A stretch of 51,442 bases of DNA from Planctomycetota bacterium (GCA_019636275.1 JAHBXY010000054.1:1-51442); one strand, 5' to 3'; shown: positions 9,101 to 19,602, counted from the first letter of the stretch. The notes: a model not told the origin generated them from the sequence alone. Translations and numbers: made by a program.

Positions 9101-9170
9101 ACTCGCCGGCCGGGTCGTCGGGGCGTTCGCTGGTAGGTCGGGAGGGGGAGCTGGCGCGGACCACGCCCAC
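6105..9170 (-). CDS. Multi-PAS/GAF sensor histidine kinase
   Basis: This protein of about 1020 residues is predicted to be a soluble sensor kinase; I see no membrane helix. Four or five PAS-type sensor domains precede a GAF domain (about 650-800). The H-box is FLSVASHELRTPL, with the phospho-accepting His. The catalytic domain has the N-box VVANLLSNAIKYG, the G1 box DRGIGMDPG, and the G2 box GGLGLGLFISRQIVEALGG. This is the HisKA-HATPase pattern. It presumably autophosphorylates in response to several internal signals and passes phosphate to the coupled receiver gene. The start is uncertain: GTG 9170 or 9164 are candidates and neither has a good ribosome-binding site. Upstream sequence is non-coding. 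Confidence 0.85.
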   Translation of the reverse strand: MGVVRASSPSRPTSERPDDPAGEWLRLALDEAPVVVLATDARGRLTLIEGRERQRLGLNAEAVGRFVFDALRDEPVLLDHVRRALAGDEGGGACSVAAGALELRWRPLRGPQGEVRGAVGVGVEAITREGEQAARLAEQLPCALWTVDRELRVTALAGRVAADFSDLLGVRLDEVLHEVGPGAVEAHRAALQGQVSRRALTWRGHELEAHVAPIADERGRVVGCVGLGVDVSDARALLSLLLATLESTQDGILVVDLRGRIVTYNQRFAELWRLPPEVLHTGDDAAALDAVLDQLADPAAFLARVRALYERPEDEGHDVIELRDGRVFERYSRPQRLDGVVGRVWSFRDVSGRRRVEAERDRLLVTEREARARAEEAERWMRAMIDGVDAILWLRAHDCEDFEYVSDGGPIILGYPLARWLQPGFWREVTDPDDYRRALEEGCRQPWPDDGPRRFEYRVRAADGGVRRLEDHVSLVRDARGEVTHLRGVMVDITAQRLAEERLAAGEATLRAMVENTPNVAIQRYDAAGRVLAWNPASEALYGFPAAAAVGRTLDEVGLLGPDGAVEFRRRLAHIAATGRPVGPAEWPVRGRDGRESIVLSTIFPVPGQAGSTEFTCMDVDVTARRRAEEALAAHAARLEVVAGVSRALDAAQLAVPALVRALAEGVALALGADCAVLVDGEGGEAPERVEAAPDGPRAWALAERARRDDPAWVEVTRAGRGALVRHGEHQAAVVPLVARGLVLGTLAAARAAWTEEDLRVLEDLGERAGLAVAAARHVRAAEEAIRQRDEFLSVASHELRTPLQSLGLIVQGLQVQARRAGGLARARPEALDRALQTLARQQRRLSRLVDALLDVTRLAAGKLHLELEPVDLTLVARDVLELFAGEATAAGVAVTLHAPGPVVGRWDRGRLEQVVANLLSNAIKYGAGRPVDVTVEADARRARLSVRDRGIGMDPGTQGQIFQRFKRGVSARHYGGLGLGLFISRQIVEALGGAIHVASAPGAGATFTVELPLRGAGAPP

Positions 9171-9465
9171 ATCGTAGGCGGCGGCTGCAGGTGCCCGTGT
9201 GCCGCGTGGTGGGCCAGCGGCGTCCCCGCGGCGCGGCGCGTCGCTCTCCCGCCCGGGCGCGGCATGAGTAGCAGCCGCTGCAAGTGAACGCGCTGTCAGC
9301 CAGGGGCGCCCCACCGGCCGATGCTGACCGGCCCACGGAGTCACCCCGGCGTCAGCGCGAGGAAGGAGTCCGTCCCCCTGCTCGCGCGCCGCCGCGCCGG
9401 CACCCTGCCCGCAGCCGTCGAGCACACCTCAGAGCCACTGAAGAGATCGGCGCTACCACGTTCCG
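9171..9465. other. Intergenic region upstream of the sensor kinase gene
   Basis: About 300 bases with no convincing gene. It should contain the promoter of the divergently placed kinase gene on the minus strand, but I cannot point to a clear -35/-10 pair. The right part (about 9378-9431) carries a partial copy of the dispersed repeat family. Confidence 0.6.
9378..9431 (-). repeat. Dispersed 3'-end repeat, partial copy R2a
   Basis: On the minus strand it begins TGAGGTGTGCTCGACGG at 9431, continues with CTGCGGGCAGGGTGCCGGCG and then diverges. It is the first portion of the same family as R1 and R2b, lying just beyond R2b in the same orientation. A TGA is again at its first bases, but here no gene appears to end in it. 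Confidence 0.6.
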
Positions 9466-9737
9466 CCGGTGACCAGCCTCGTTCGGAACAGTACGTGAGG
9501 CGAGGGCGCGGAGGCCGAGGCGAGGGGGGAGCGCGCGCGGGTCGTATCGATCGCCGGATCCCGGTGGGCCGCCGGAGCGAGCGGGAGGCCCGCGGCTGCG
9601 GACAGTCGCGAGCGGTAGGGTCCGCCTGGGCTGCAGCACCGCAGCCGCGGGACGGAGCTCGCGGAGGCGGGCCACACCGACGACCCCCGCGCGCCCCCCC
9701 TCGCCCGGCATCCGCGGCCGCAGCCGTCGATCACACC

Positions 9738-9740
<3 letters not shown>
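9466..9740 (-). repeat. Dispersed 3'-end repeat, long copy R2b
   Basis: Read on the minus strand, the element begins TGAGGTGTGATCGACGG exactly at the stop codon of the sigma-54 activator (9738-9740). It continues into GGCGAGGGGGG/CGCGCG arms and a middle module with CCCGCCTCCGCGAGCTCCG and CCGCAGCCGCGGGCCTCC. It ends near TCACGTACTGTTCCGAACG. Multiple inverted repeats would fold into large hairpins. It is nearly identical to R4 (28856-29098). There is no plausible ORF. Confidence 0.75.
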
Positions 9741-12116
<2,376 letters not shown>

Positions 12117-12191
12117 AGCAACTTGCACGGCGCGGCCGCCCCTGCCACCGTGCCTGGCGGCGGCCGGGGGAGGCCAGCCGCGGAGGTAGCC

Positions 12192-12491
12192 GTGAGCGGA
12201 GCGAGCGAGGCGGTCGCGGAGGTCCTCAGGCTCGGCGGGGCGCTCGTCGACGGCGCCAGGGCGGCGCTCGACGCCCCCCTCGACGGACCCGGCCTCCCGG
12301 CCACGCTCCTGGCCCTCGCCGGCGCCGCGGCGCTCGTCGCCTGGCGCTCGGCCGACGACGGCTGGCCGGCCGACGCCGCCGTCGCCCGCGCCCCCGCCGG
12401 CTGGTCCGGCGACGCCGGGCTCGAGGGCGCGCTCGACCACGGCGACCCCTCGGGCGTCCTGGACCTGGCCACGCCCGGCGGGGGGGAGTGA
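12192..12491 (+). CDS. Small membrane protein ending in GGGE; candidate Pup-like modifier
   Basis: This 99-residue protein starts with GTG 12192 behind an excellent GGAGG site (12182-12186) and stops at 12489-12491. An N-terminal amphipathic part (about 1-33) leads to one hydrophobic helix (about 35-51, GLPATLLALAGAAALVAW). A 48-residue acidic tail with no Lys follows and ends PGGGE. Pup and its Gram-negative analogue UBact end in Gly-Gly-Glu or Gly-Gly-Gln, and the C-terminal Glu side chain is the residue ligated by PafA. The next gene, 49 bases downstream on the same strand, is a PafA/Dop homologue, so a substrate-enzyme pairing is attractive. The tail motif could be coincidence in Gly/Glu-rich GC-biased sequence. 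No proteasome genes are nearby. Confidence 0.6.
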   Translation: MSGASEAVAEVLRLGGALVDGARAALDAPLDGPGLPATLLALAGAAALVAWRSADDGWPADAAVARAPAGWSGDAGLEGALDHGDPSGVLDLATPGGGE

Positions 12492-12540
12492 GCGGACGAG
12501 GTTCCAGCAGCACCACGCCATGTGAGCATCGGCTTCAGTC

Positions 12541-14451
12541 GTGAGGATCGTCGGCCTCGAGACCGAGTACGCCCTCGGCTTCGCGCCGGCGCCGGGCGTG
12601 GCCGCGCCCACGCAGGAGGCCCTGTTCCGGGCCGTGGCCGACGCGCTCGTCGCGCGCCTGCCGGCGCGCCCGGCGCTCTACTACAAGGGCGGGCAGTTCC
12701 TGGCCGACGGGTCGCTCCTGCACTTCGAGGTGGCCCGGATCGACGCGCCGCACGTGGGCCTCCTCGAGTGGGCCACGCCCGAGTGCCTGGGCGCGCGCGA
12801 GGCGGCCGAGTACTCGAAGGCGCAGGAGGCGGCCCTGCGCACGGCCGTGCCCGCGGCCCAGCAGGCGCTCGCCGAGCAGGGGGCGCCCGGGCGGCTGTTC
12901 CTGCTCAAGAACAATCAGGACCGGCGCGGCAACGCCTACGGCTGCCACGAGTCCTACGACGTGCGCGAGCGGCCGCGCCGCGGCGCGCTCGGCTGGCTGG
13001 CGCTGGCCCTGCACCCGCTCGTGCTCGCAACGATCGCCCTCCTGGCCGTGGCCGTCCTCGGCCCGGCGCTGGCGCTCCTGCTCGTGCCCGCCCTCCTCGC
13101 CGGCCTGGCGCAGGGCCTCGCCGAGCTGCCGCTCGTCGGTCGTGTGGTCGCGCCGCTGAGCCGGGGCCTCGAGACGCTCGTCCGCTGGCTGGTCGAGCCG
13201 GGGCGCGGGCGCGGCTCGGGGGCGCTGGCGCGGCTCATGCTCCTCGTCCTGCGCGCGGGCGGGGCGCTGTTCGACCTCACGGGGCCGCGGGTCGTGTTCA
13301 CCGGGCATCTGCCGGCGCTGCTGCCCTTCCTGGCCACGCGCCCGGTCATCGCCGGCGCCGGCGCCCTCACGCCCGACGGGCGCTTCGAGCTCACGCCGCG
13401 GGCGCGCGTGATGCGGCGCGACGTCGGCGCGTTCATCCAGGGGCCGCGCCGCCCGCTCGTCGACATCAAGGAGCTGTTCTTCCGCCGGCCGCTGGCCTGG
13501 CTGGCCCCGCGCAAGCGCCTGCACCTGCTCGCAGGCGACGCCAACCGGGCCGAGACGGCGGAGCTGCTCAAGCTGGCCACGACCGAGCTCGTGCTCGACG
13601 CGGTCGAGGCCGGCGCGCTCGACGGCGTGGCCGCCTCGCTGGAGCTGCGCGACGGCGCCGCCGGCGCGCTGCGGGCCACGGCGTCCGACCCCACGCTCCG
13701 GCGCGTGGTCGCCCGCGACCGCCGCACGCACGCGCCCCTCACGGCGCTCGACGTGCAGCGTCGCCTCCTCGACGCGGTGGCGGCGTGGCGCGCCGCCTCC
13801 GGCGCGGACGTCAGCGCCGACGACGACGCCCTGCGACGCTGGCGCTCGGCGCTCGAGCGGCTCGAGGCCGACCCGCGGGCGCTCGACCGCGAGCTGGACT
13901 GGGCGATCAAGCTGCGCCTCCTGTCGACGGCCCTGGCGCAGGCGCTCCCCGACCGGCCGGTCGACCGCGCCTGGGCCGACCTCGCCGCGTGGGGCCCCGT
14001 GAACGCGCTGCTCGAGGCGCACGCGCCCGACGCGGCGCTCGACCCGGCAGACCCCGCCGGCGCCGCGCGCCGAGCGCTCGGGCGCTGGCGCTTCCGCCGC
14101 GCCGCGCGGGGGGTCGCCCGGGCGGGCCTGGCCTGGTCGGACCTGCCGGCGGTCCGCGCCGCGTGGTTGCGCCTGGCGGCGGTCGACCTGCGCTACCACG
14201 AGCTCTCGGCCGACGGCGGCCCGTTCGACCGGCTCGTCGCCGACGGCCGCGTCGAGGCGGCGCTCGACCCGGCGGCCGTCGCGCGGGCCTGCGACGGTCC
14301 GCCCGCCCGCACGCGCGCGGCGGCCCGCGCGCGCTGGATCCGGGACCCCGCGCCGGCCGTGCGCGTCGGGTGGGACCGCGTGGTCGTGGGGGAGGAGGGC
14401 GCCGAGGGGAGGAGGATCGACATGAGCGATCCCTACCGGGCCGAGGAGTGA
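12541..14451 (+). CDS. PafA/Dop-family carboxylate-amine ligase or depupylase with membrane insertion
   Basis: This 636-residue protein starts at GTG 12541, the first possible start after an in-frame stop at 12523. The N-terminus GLETEY matches the Mg-ATP-binding opening of PafA and Dop. Further family motifs are GLLEWATPEC (about 73-82), NNQDRRGNAYGCHESYDV (about 124-141), LLPFLATRPVIAGAG (about 260-274), the Arg-rich RRDVGAFIQ, LLAGDANRAE (about 329-338) with LLKLATTELVL, and C-terminal ELDWAIKLRLL. PafA ligates Pup to lysines; Dop deamidates or removes it. About 105 extra residues (about 147-252) interrupt the usual spacing after HESYDV and contain two hydrophobic stretches (about 150-190) predicted to span the membrane. 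That would tether the enzyme to the membrane. Ligase versus hydrolase cannot be decided here. Confidence 0.85.
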   Translation: MRIVGLETEYALGFAPAPGVAAPTQEALFRAVADALVARLPARPALYYKGGQFLADGSLLHFEVARIDAPHVGLLEWATPECLGAREAAEYSKAQEAALRTAVPAAQQALAEQGAPGRLFLLKNNQDRRGNAYGCHESYDVRERPRRGALGWLALALHPLVLATIALLAVAVLGPALALLLVPALLAGLAQGLAELPLVGRVVAPLSRGLETLVRWLVEPGRGRGSGALARLMLLVLRAGGALFDLTGPRVVFTGHLPALLPFLATRPVIAGAGALTPDGRFELTPRARVMRRDVGAFIQGPRRPLVDIKELFFRRPLAWLAPRKRLHLLAGDANRAETAELLKLATTELVLDAVEAGALDGVAASLELRDGAAGALRATASDPTLRRVVARDRRTHAPLTALDVQRRLLDAVAAWRAASGADVSADDDALRRWRSALERLEADPRALDRELDWAIKLRLLSTALAQALPDRPVDRAWADLAAWGPVNALLEAHAPDAALDPADPAGAARRALGRWRFRRAARGVARAGLAWSDLPAVRAAWLRLAAVDLRYHELSADGGPFDRLVADGRVEAALDPAAVARACDGPPARTRAAARARWIRDPAPAVRVGWDRVVVGEEGAEGRRIDMSDPYRAEE

Positions 14452-14532
14452 GAGGGCCCGGGAGCTGGCTCTGCCCCTCCGGGCGCCTTCTGGTACGATC
14501 CGCGGCTGGCCGCCACGAGGATCGAGCGCCGG

Positions 14533-15126
14533 ATGAGGATCACGAAGGTCTACACGCGCACGGGCGACGCCGGCGACACGGGCCTCGGCGGCGGGCAGCG
14601 CGTCCCGAAGGACGCGCCGCGCATCGAGGCCTACGGCACCGTCGACGAGCTCAACTCGACGCTGGGGGTGGCCGTGGCGCACGTCGCCGACGCGGAGGTC
14701 CGCGCGACGCTCGAGCAGGTGCAGCACCACCTGTTCGACCTCGGCGGCGACCTGTGCATCCTCGAGGACGACAAGGCGCGCTTCGGCATGCCCCCCTTCC
14801 CGGCCGACCGCGTGGCCTGGCTGGAGGAGGTCCTCGACCGCGCCAGCGCGGAGGTCCCGCCGCTGGAGGAGTTCGTGCTCCCCGGCGGCGAGCTGGCCGC
14901 CGCGCACCTGCACGTGGCCCGCTGCGTGTGCCGGCGCGCCGAGCGCCTGTGCATCACGCTGGCGCGGCAGGAGCCCGTCTCGCCGAACGTGGTGCCCTAC
15001 CTGAACCGGCTCTCGGACGCGCTGTTCCAGCTCGCGCGGCTCCTCAACCACCGGGCCGGCCGCGGCGACGTCCTGTGGAAGAAGTCCTACCGCCGCGGCG
15101 AGAAGGAGGGCGAGGCCCGTGGCTGA
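14533..15126 (+). CDS. Cob(I)yrinic acid a,c-diamide adenosyltransferase, PduO type
   Basis: This 197-residue enzyme transfers the 5'-deoxyadenosyl group of ATP to Co(I) of corrinoids, making adenosylcobalamin. The N-terminal ATP-binding motif is VYTRTGDAGDTGLGGGQRV, followed by EAYGTVDELNS. The helical core has LPGGELAAAHLHVARCVCRR and YLNRLSDALFQLARLLN, typical of the PduO/EutT-like ATR family. It is complete compared with the usual 180-200 residues. The start is ATG 14533. It lies 81 bases after the PafA/Dop gene, and its last 8 bases overlap the HEAT-repeat gene. Confidence 0.92.
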   Translation: MRITKVYTRTGDAGDTGLGGGQRVPKDAPRIEAYGTVDELNSTLGVAVAHVADAEVRATLEQVQHHLFDLGGDLCILEDDKARFGMPPFPADRVAWLEEVLDRASAEVPPLEEFVLPGGELAAAHLHVARCVCRRAERLCITLARQEPVSPNVVPYLNRLSDALFQLARLLNHRAGRGDVLWKKSYRRGEKEGEARG

Positions 15127-16015
15127 CGACGTGGCGCCCCCGCGCGCCGAGAGCGGCGTCCTGGTCGTCGGGGGCTGGTCCGAGGCCGCGCGCGCGTTCG
15201 CGCTCGAGCGCTGGCCGTTCGCGCGCGAGGTCGAGCTGGCCCCTGGCGTGACGCGGCTCGACCTGTCGGGCGCGGCGCCGGGCGACCATCCCGGGTTCAC
15301 CGACGGGCCGGGCCTGGCCATGCTGAGCGTCGTGGGCGCGCAGGGCGGCGGCCCCGTCGTCGGCTACTTCTGCGACGCCGACCTGCGCGCCGAGGGCGCG
15401 CGCGTGTTCGAGGCCGGGCAGGAGCGCGACCGCCGCCGCGTCGAGTGGGCGCGCGCCGGCGCGCCGCCCGAGGGGGGGCGGCCCGTCGTCCCGCCCGACC
15501 CGATCGCCTGGCCCGTGGCCGCGACCGCCGTCTCGCTCGGCCTCCCGGTCGAGGCCCTCACGCGCGTCCCGCGTCCGCCCCGGCCGCCGCTGGCCCTGGC
15601 GGTCGAGGCCCTGCTCAACGGCGAGGCGCCGGCCACGGCCGAGCTGCGCCACCAGGCCCTGCAGCTCCTCGGCGGCATGGACCACCCGCGCGTGACGGCG
15701 CTCCTGGTCGAGCACCTGCGCTCGGACGACTGGGTGGCGCGCTTCCACGCCGTCCGCGCCTACGCCCGCCGCCCGCGCGCCCCCGGCCAGGAGGGGCGGC
15801 CGCCGCTCGACGCGCTCCTCCAGGACGAGGACGAGGGCGTGCGCGAGAGCGCCCTGCGCGGGATCGCCGAGCTCCTGCCCGAGGTCGCCTTCTCCGACCG
15901 CGACCTGCAGGCGCAGATCGACGCCGCGATCGGCAAGGGCCTCGCCGACGCGGACGACGACGTGCGCGCCGCGGCCGAGGAGGCGCGCGCCCTGCGCGTC
16001 AAGCTGCTCGGTTGA
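15119..16015 (+). CDS. HEAT-repeat protein
   Basis: This 298-residue protein starts at GTG 15119, overlapping the adenosyltransferase stop by 8 bases. The first 130 residues are a mixed fold without a motif I recognise. From about residue 170 onward there are tandem alpha-helical units of HEAT type: ELRHQALQLLGGMDHPRVTA, SDDWVARFHAVRAYARRP, EDEGVRESALRGIAELLPE, and DDDVRAAAEEARAL. HEAT arrays are scaffolds that bind other proteins. The stop TGA is followed by TCGACCGCGGCGGCTG, reminiscent of the start of the dispersed repeat, but weak. Function is unknown. Confidence 0.75.
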   Translation: MADDVAPPRAESGVLVVGGWSEAARAFALERWPFAREVELAPGVTRLDLSGAAPGDHPGFTDGPGLAMLSVVGAQGGGPVVGYFCDADLRAEGARVFEAGQERDRRRVEWARAGAPPEGGRPVVPPDPIAWPVAATAVSLGLPVEALTRVPRPPRPPLALAVEALLNGEAPATAELRHQALQLLGGMDHPRVTALLVEHLRSDDWVARFHAVRAYARRPRAPGQEGRPPLDALLQDEDEGVRESALRGIAELLPEVAFSDRDLQAQIDAAIGKGLADADDDVRAAAEEARALRVKLLG

Positions 16016-16174
16016 TCGACCGCGGCGGCTGTCGAGCTCTGCGGCCGCGCCTCGCCGGCTGACGGCCGGGCACCGCCTGCCGCGCTCCCGAGGGGCTGAC
16101 GTTGGCCGGCTCCGGTCGGGACCACGACGCCGTCGACGGACAGTGTCCCGTGAGCGCGGCCCGCGCGTCGTCCG

Positions 16175-18230
16175 GAGGCGGTCGACGCGCTGGATCCTGT
16201 GAGCACCGGCCCCCGGGTCGCCGGGCGCGATCGACGACGACGAGGCCGTCGACGTGCTGGATCCTGTGCGCAAGGAATCGCGCGTCGCCGGGCGGATCGT
16301 CGTCGACGACGAGGTGGCCGACGCGCTGGATCCTGTGAGCACCGGCCCCCGGGTCGCCGGGCGCGATCGACGGCGACGAGGCCGTCGACGTGCTAGATCC
16401 TGTGAGCACGGAATCGCGCGTCGCCGGGCGGATCGTCGTCGACGACGAGGTGGCCGACGCGCTGGATCCTGTGAGCACCGGCCCCCGGGTCGCCGGGCGC
16501 GATCGACGACGACGAGGCCGTCGACGTGCTGGATCCTGTGAGCACGGAATCGCGCGTCGCCGGGCGGATCGTCGTCGTCGACGACGACGGAGCCGCGGGT
16601 CGCCGGGCGCGACGTCGCCGACGACGAGGCCGTCGACGCGCTGGATCCTGTGAGCACGGAATCGTGCGTCGCCGGCCGGATCGTCGTCGACGACGACGGA
16701 GCCGCGGGTCGCCGGGCGCGATCGACGACGACGACGACGACGAGGCGATCGACGCGCTGGATCCTGTGCGCAAGGGACCGCGCCTCGCCGGGCGCGACGT
16801 CGCCGACGACGAGGCCGTCGACGCGCTGGATCCTGTGAGCACGGAATCGGGCGTCGCCGGCCGGATCGTCGTCGACGACGACGGAGCCGCGGGTCGCCAG
16901 GCGCGATCGTCGTCGACGACGAGGCGATCGACGCGCTGGATCCTGTGCGCACGGGACCGCGCGTCGCCGGGGCGGATCGTCTTCGACGACGAGGCCGTGG
17001 ACGCGCTGGATCCTATGAGCACGGAATCGCGCGTCGCCGGGCGCGATCGACGACGACGACGAGGCGATCGAAGCGCTGGATCCTGTGAGCACCGGCCCCC
17101 GGGTCGCCGGGCGCGATCGTCGTCGACGACGACGGAGCCGCGGGTCGCCGGGCGCGATCGTCGACGACGCGAGGCGATCGACGCGCTGGATCCTGTGCGC
17201 ACGGAGCCGCGCATCGCCAGGCGGATCGTCTTCGACGACGAGGCCGTCGACGCGCTGGATCCTGTGAGCACGGAATCGCGCGTCGCCGGGCGCGATCGAC
17301 GACGACGAGGCGATCGAAGCGCTGGATCCTGTGAGCGCCGGCCGCCGGGTCGCCGGGCGCGATCGTCGACGACGAGACCGTCGACGCGCTGGATCCTGTG
17401 AGCACCGGCTTCCGGGTCGCCGGGCGGATCGTCGTCAGCAACGAGGGAGCCGCGGGTCACCGGGCGCGATCGCGTCGACGACGAGGCCGTGGACGCGCTG
17501 GATCCGGTGAGCACCGGCTTCCAGGTCGCCGGGTGGATCGACGACGACGACGAGGCCAGTCGACGCGCTGGATCCGGTGAGCGCCGGCCGCCGGGTCGCC
17601 GGGCGCGGTCGTCGACGACGACGAGACCGTCGACGCGCTGGATCCTGTGAGCACGGAGTCGCGCGTCCCCCGGCGGATCGTCGTCAGTAACGAGGGAGCC
17701 GCGGGTCACCGGGCGCGATCGTCGTCGACGACGAGGCCGTCGAAGCGCTGGAGCCTGTGAGCACCGGCTTCCGGGTCGCCGGGCGGATCGTCGTCGACGA
17801 CGAGGCCAGTCGACGCGCTAAATCCGGTGAGCAGGGAACCGCGCGTCACCGGGCGGATCGTCGTCGACGACGAGGCCGTGGACGCGCTGGATCCTGTGAG
17901 CACGGAATCGCGTGTCGCGGGCGAGTCGTCGCCGACGACGAGACGGTCGAGACGCTGGAGCCTGTGAGCGCCGGCCCGCGGGTCGCCGGGCGAATCGTCT
18001 TCGACGGGCGGCCGTCGACGGGCCGGATCCCGTGAGCAACGGTCCGCGCGCCGGCGCGATCGTCGTCGCCGCCGACGAGGCCGCCGACGGGCGGGTTCCC
18101 CTCAGCAACGGCCCGCTCGTCGCCACGCGCGATCGTCGCCGACGACGAGGCCGTCGATGGCTGGATCCCGTGAGCGCCGGTCCACGCATCGCCGGCGCGA
18201 CTCGTCGTCGGCGACGACTTCGGAGTTCTG
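16175..18230 (+). repeat. Large tandem array 1 (about 26 units of 67-69 bp)
   Basis: Units begin near CTGGATCCTGTGAGCAC at 16190, 16257, 16326, 16393, 16462 and 16529 and continue to about 18165. Early units alternate 67 and 69 bp; several later ones carry an extra GGAGCCGCGGGTCGCC-type insertion of about 42 bp. Each unit has GTCGCCGGGCG, then a palindromic or near-palindromic core such as TCGTCGTCGACGACGA, then GAGGCCGTCGACG. Because 67+69 is not a multiple of three, no single frame encodes a steady protein repeat. The right edge decays into unrepeated sequence before the HNH gene's stop. Confidence 0.85.
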
Positions 18231-18249
18231 GATCCGCCCCCGCGTCTCG

Positions 18250-19602
18250 CTACGCCGACCGCGAGCCCGGGTCGACCTGCTCGACGCCGCGCCCGATCAG
18301 GCCGTCGCCGACGATCCGCAGCGCCTCCGCGGTCAGCGCCTCGACCGAGCGGGCCTCGCCTCGCCCCGCGAGCCGCTCGCCGGCCCGGCGCACGAGCTCG
18401 CGGGCCTCGGTCTTCGTGCACTTCAGGCCCACGAGCGCCAGCACGGCGATTCGCGCCGGCTCGTCATCCTCCTGCGCCGCGCCCCGCCGCACGCCCGCCG
18501 ACGCCGACGCCGACTCGACCGGCGCGGCCGGCGTGCTCACGGGCGCGACCGGCGCCGGCGCGCCCGTGAGCTCGGTCCCGTCGGCGAGGAAGAAGCGGAA
18601 GCCCACCCGCGCGTCGCCCCTGATCTCGACGTAGCCCTGATGGCGGTCAGGGTGGTGGCCATTGCAGAGAAGAAGCATGCGATCCGGATCGTGCCCGGTG
18701 GCCTCGCGCCCGGGCTCGTGGTGGATGTGGAGCTTCCCGCGCGCGCCGCAGCCCGGGACCTTGCAGGTGCCGCCGTCACGATCCGTGACCAGCCGCCGGA
18801 TCCGCGGCGGGATCGTCTTCGTCACCTTGCCCGTGCCCGTGCGCAGGTCGTGCACCTCGGCGTCGCGCTTCGCCGCCGCCTCGCTGGCGGGCGAGAGCTT
18901 GACCGGTCCGTCGCGGCTCTGGAGCGTGGCCGGCGCGCCGCACTCGCACTTGTGGATCACGATCCGGTAGGCCGGCCCCGCCCCGGCCCGGCTGGCCACG
19001 CCCTCGGCGTAGCCGCGGCAGACGATCTCGAGCGCCTGCTCGTCGGTGAGCGGCCGGTCGCTGTTCAGCCGCGCCAGGCGCAGGGCCTCGTCGAGCCAGC
19101 CGGCCTGCTCCTTCGTCTGCTTGAACGCCCGCCGCACGGGCGCCTCCTCGCCCTTGGCCTCCGCGACCAGGACCTCGAGCTGCCGGTTCGTGCAGGTCTT
19201 CGCGAGGTCCAGCCAGCGCTCCTCGGTCTCGGGCGTGGCCACCGGCGCGACCGTCCGCGCCTTGGTCCAGTCGACCTGGCCTGCGCGGAAGTCGATCCGC
19301 ATGCGCGGCAGGCGCTCGAGCTCCTGGGCGAGCGCGATCAGCTCGCGTGCCTTGCGGTCCGAGTTGACGAAGCCGCGAGCGACCGCGTACTTCCCGATCC
19401 GCGTGTGGCCGAAGGCCCGGTGCACGTCGCGTCGCTCGGCGTGCAGGAGGAGGTAGGCCAGCTCGGCGGTCGCCTGCCGCTCGCGGCGGACCACGTCGGC
19501 GATCCGGGCGTCGATCCGCCGCGCCTCGTCGAGGGTGGCCTCGAGCTCGGCCTTGGGGAGCGGCAGGGACGAGGCGGAGCCTCGGCGCGAGGTCGTCTTC
19601 AT
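18250..19602 (-). CDS. HNH endonuclease between two convergent tandem arrays
   Basis: This 450-residue protein starts at ATG 19602 with a very strong AAGGAGG site. A helical N-terminal region (about 20-250) resembles the long N-terminal domains of HNH proteins of the DUF222-like group. The nuclease core near residues 270-325 has DRDGGTCKVPGCGARGKLHI, then HHEPGREATGHDP and LLLCNGHHPDRHQG, giving Cys pairs for zinc and the HH/N/H residues for metal-dependent cleavage. After a Pro/Ala-rich linker, residues about 384-434 (ALVGLKCTKTEARELVRRA) look like the C-terminal domain of RuvA-type helix bundles. Tandem arrays lie 20 bases beyond its stop and about 245 bases upstream of its start. The specific DNA target is unknown. 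Confidence 0.88.
   Translation of the reverse strand: MKTTSRRGSASSLPLPKAELEATLDEARRIDARIADVVRRERQATAELAYLLLHAERRDVHRAFGHTRIGKYAVARGFVNSDRKARELIALAQELERLPRMRIDFRAGQVDWTKARTVAPVATPETEERWLDLAKTCTNRQLEVLVAEAKGEEAPVRRAFKQTKEQAGWLDEALRLARLNSDRPLTDEQALEIVCRGYAEGVASRAGAGPAYRIVIHKCECGAPATLQSRDGPVKLSPASEAAAKRDAEVHDLRTGTGKVTKTIPPRIRRLVTDRDGGTCKVPGCGARGKLHIHHEPGREATGHDPDRMLLLCNGHHPDRHQGYVEIRGDARVGFRFFLADGTELTGAPAPVAPVSTPAAPVESASASAGVRRGAAQEDDEPARIAVLALVGLKCTKTEARELVRRAGERLAGRGEARSVEALTAEALRIVGDGLIGRGVEQVDPGSRSA

Noticed and set aside
16190..18040. Long open frames across the arrays as a repetitive protein
   Set aside because: Alternating 67/69-bp and roughly 70-bp units shift frame, the stop-free frames are a consequence of GC bias, and there is no start with a good ribosome-binding site.
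16190..18180. Tandem array 1 as a CRISPR array
   Set aside because: The units are repeated as wholes; there are no unique spacers between conserved repeats and no cas genes nearby.
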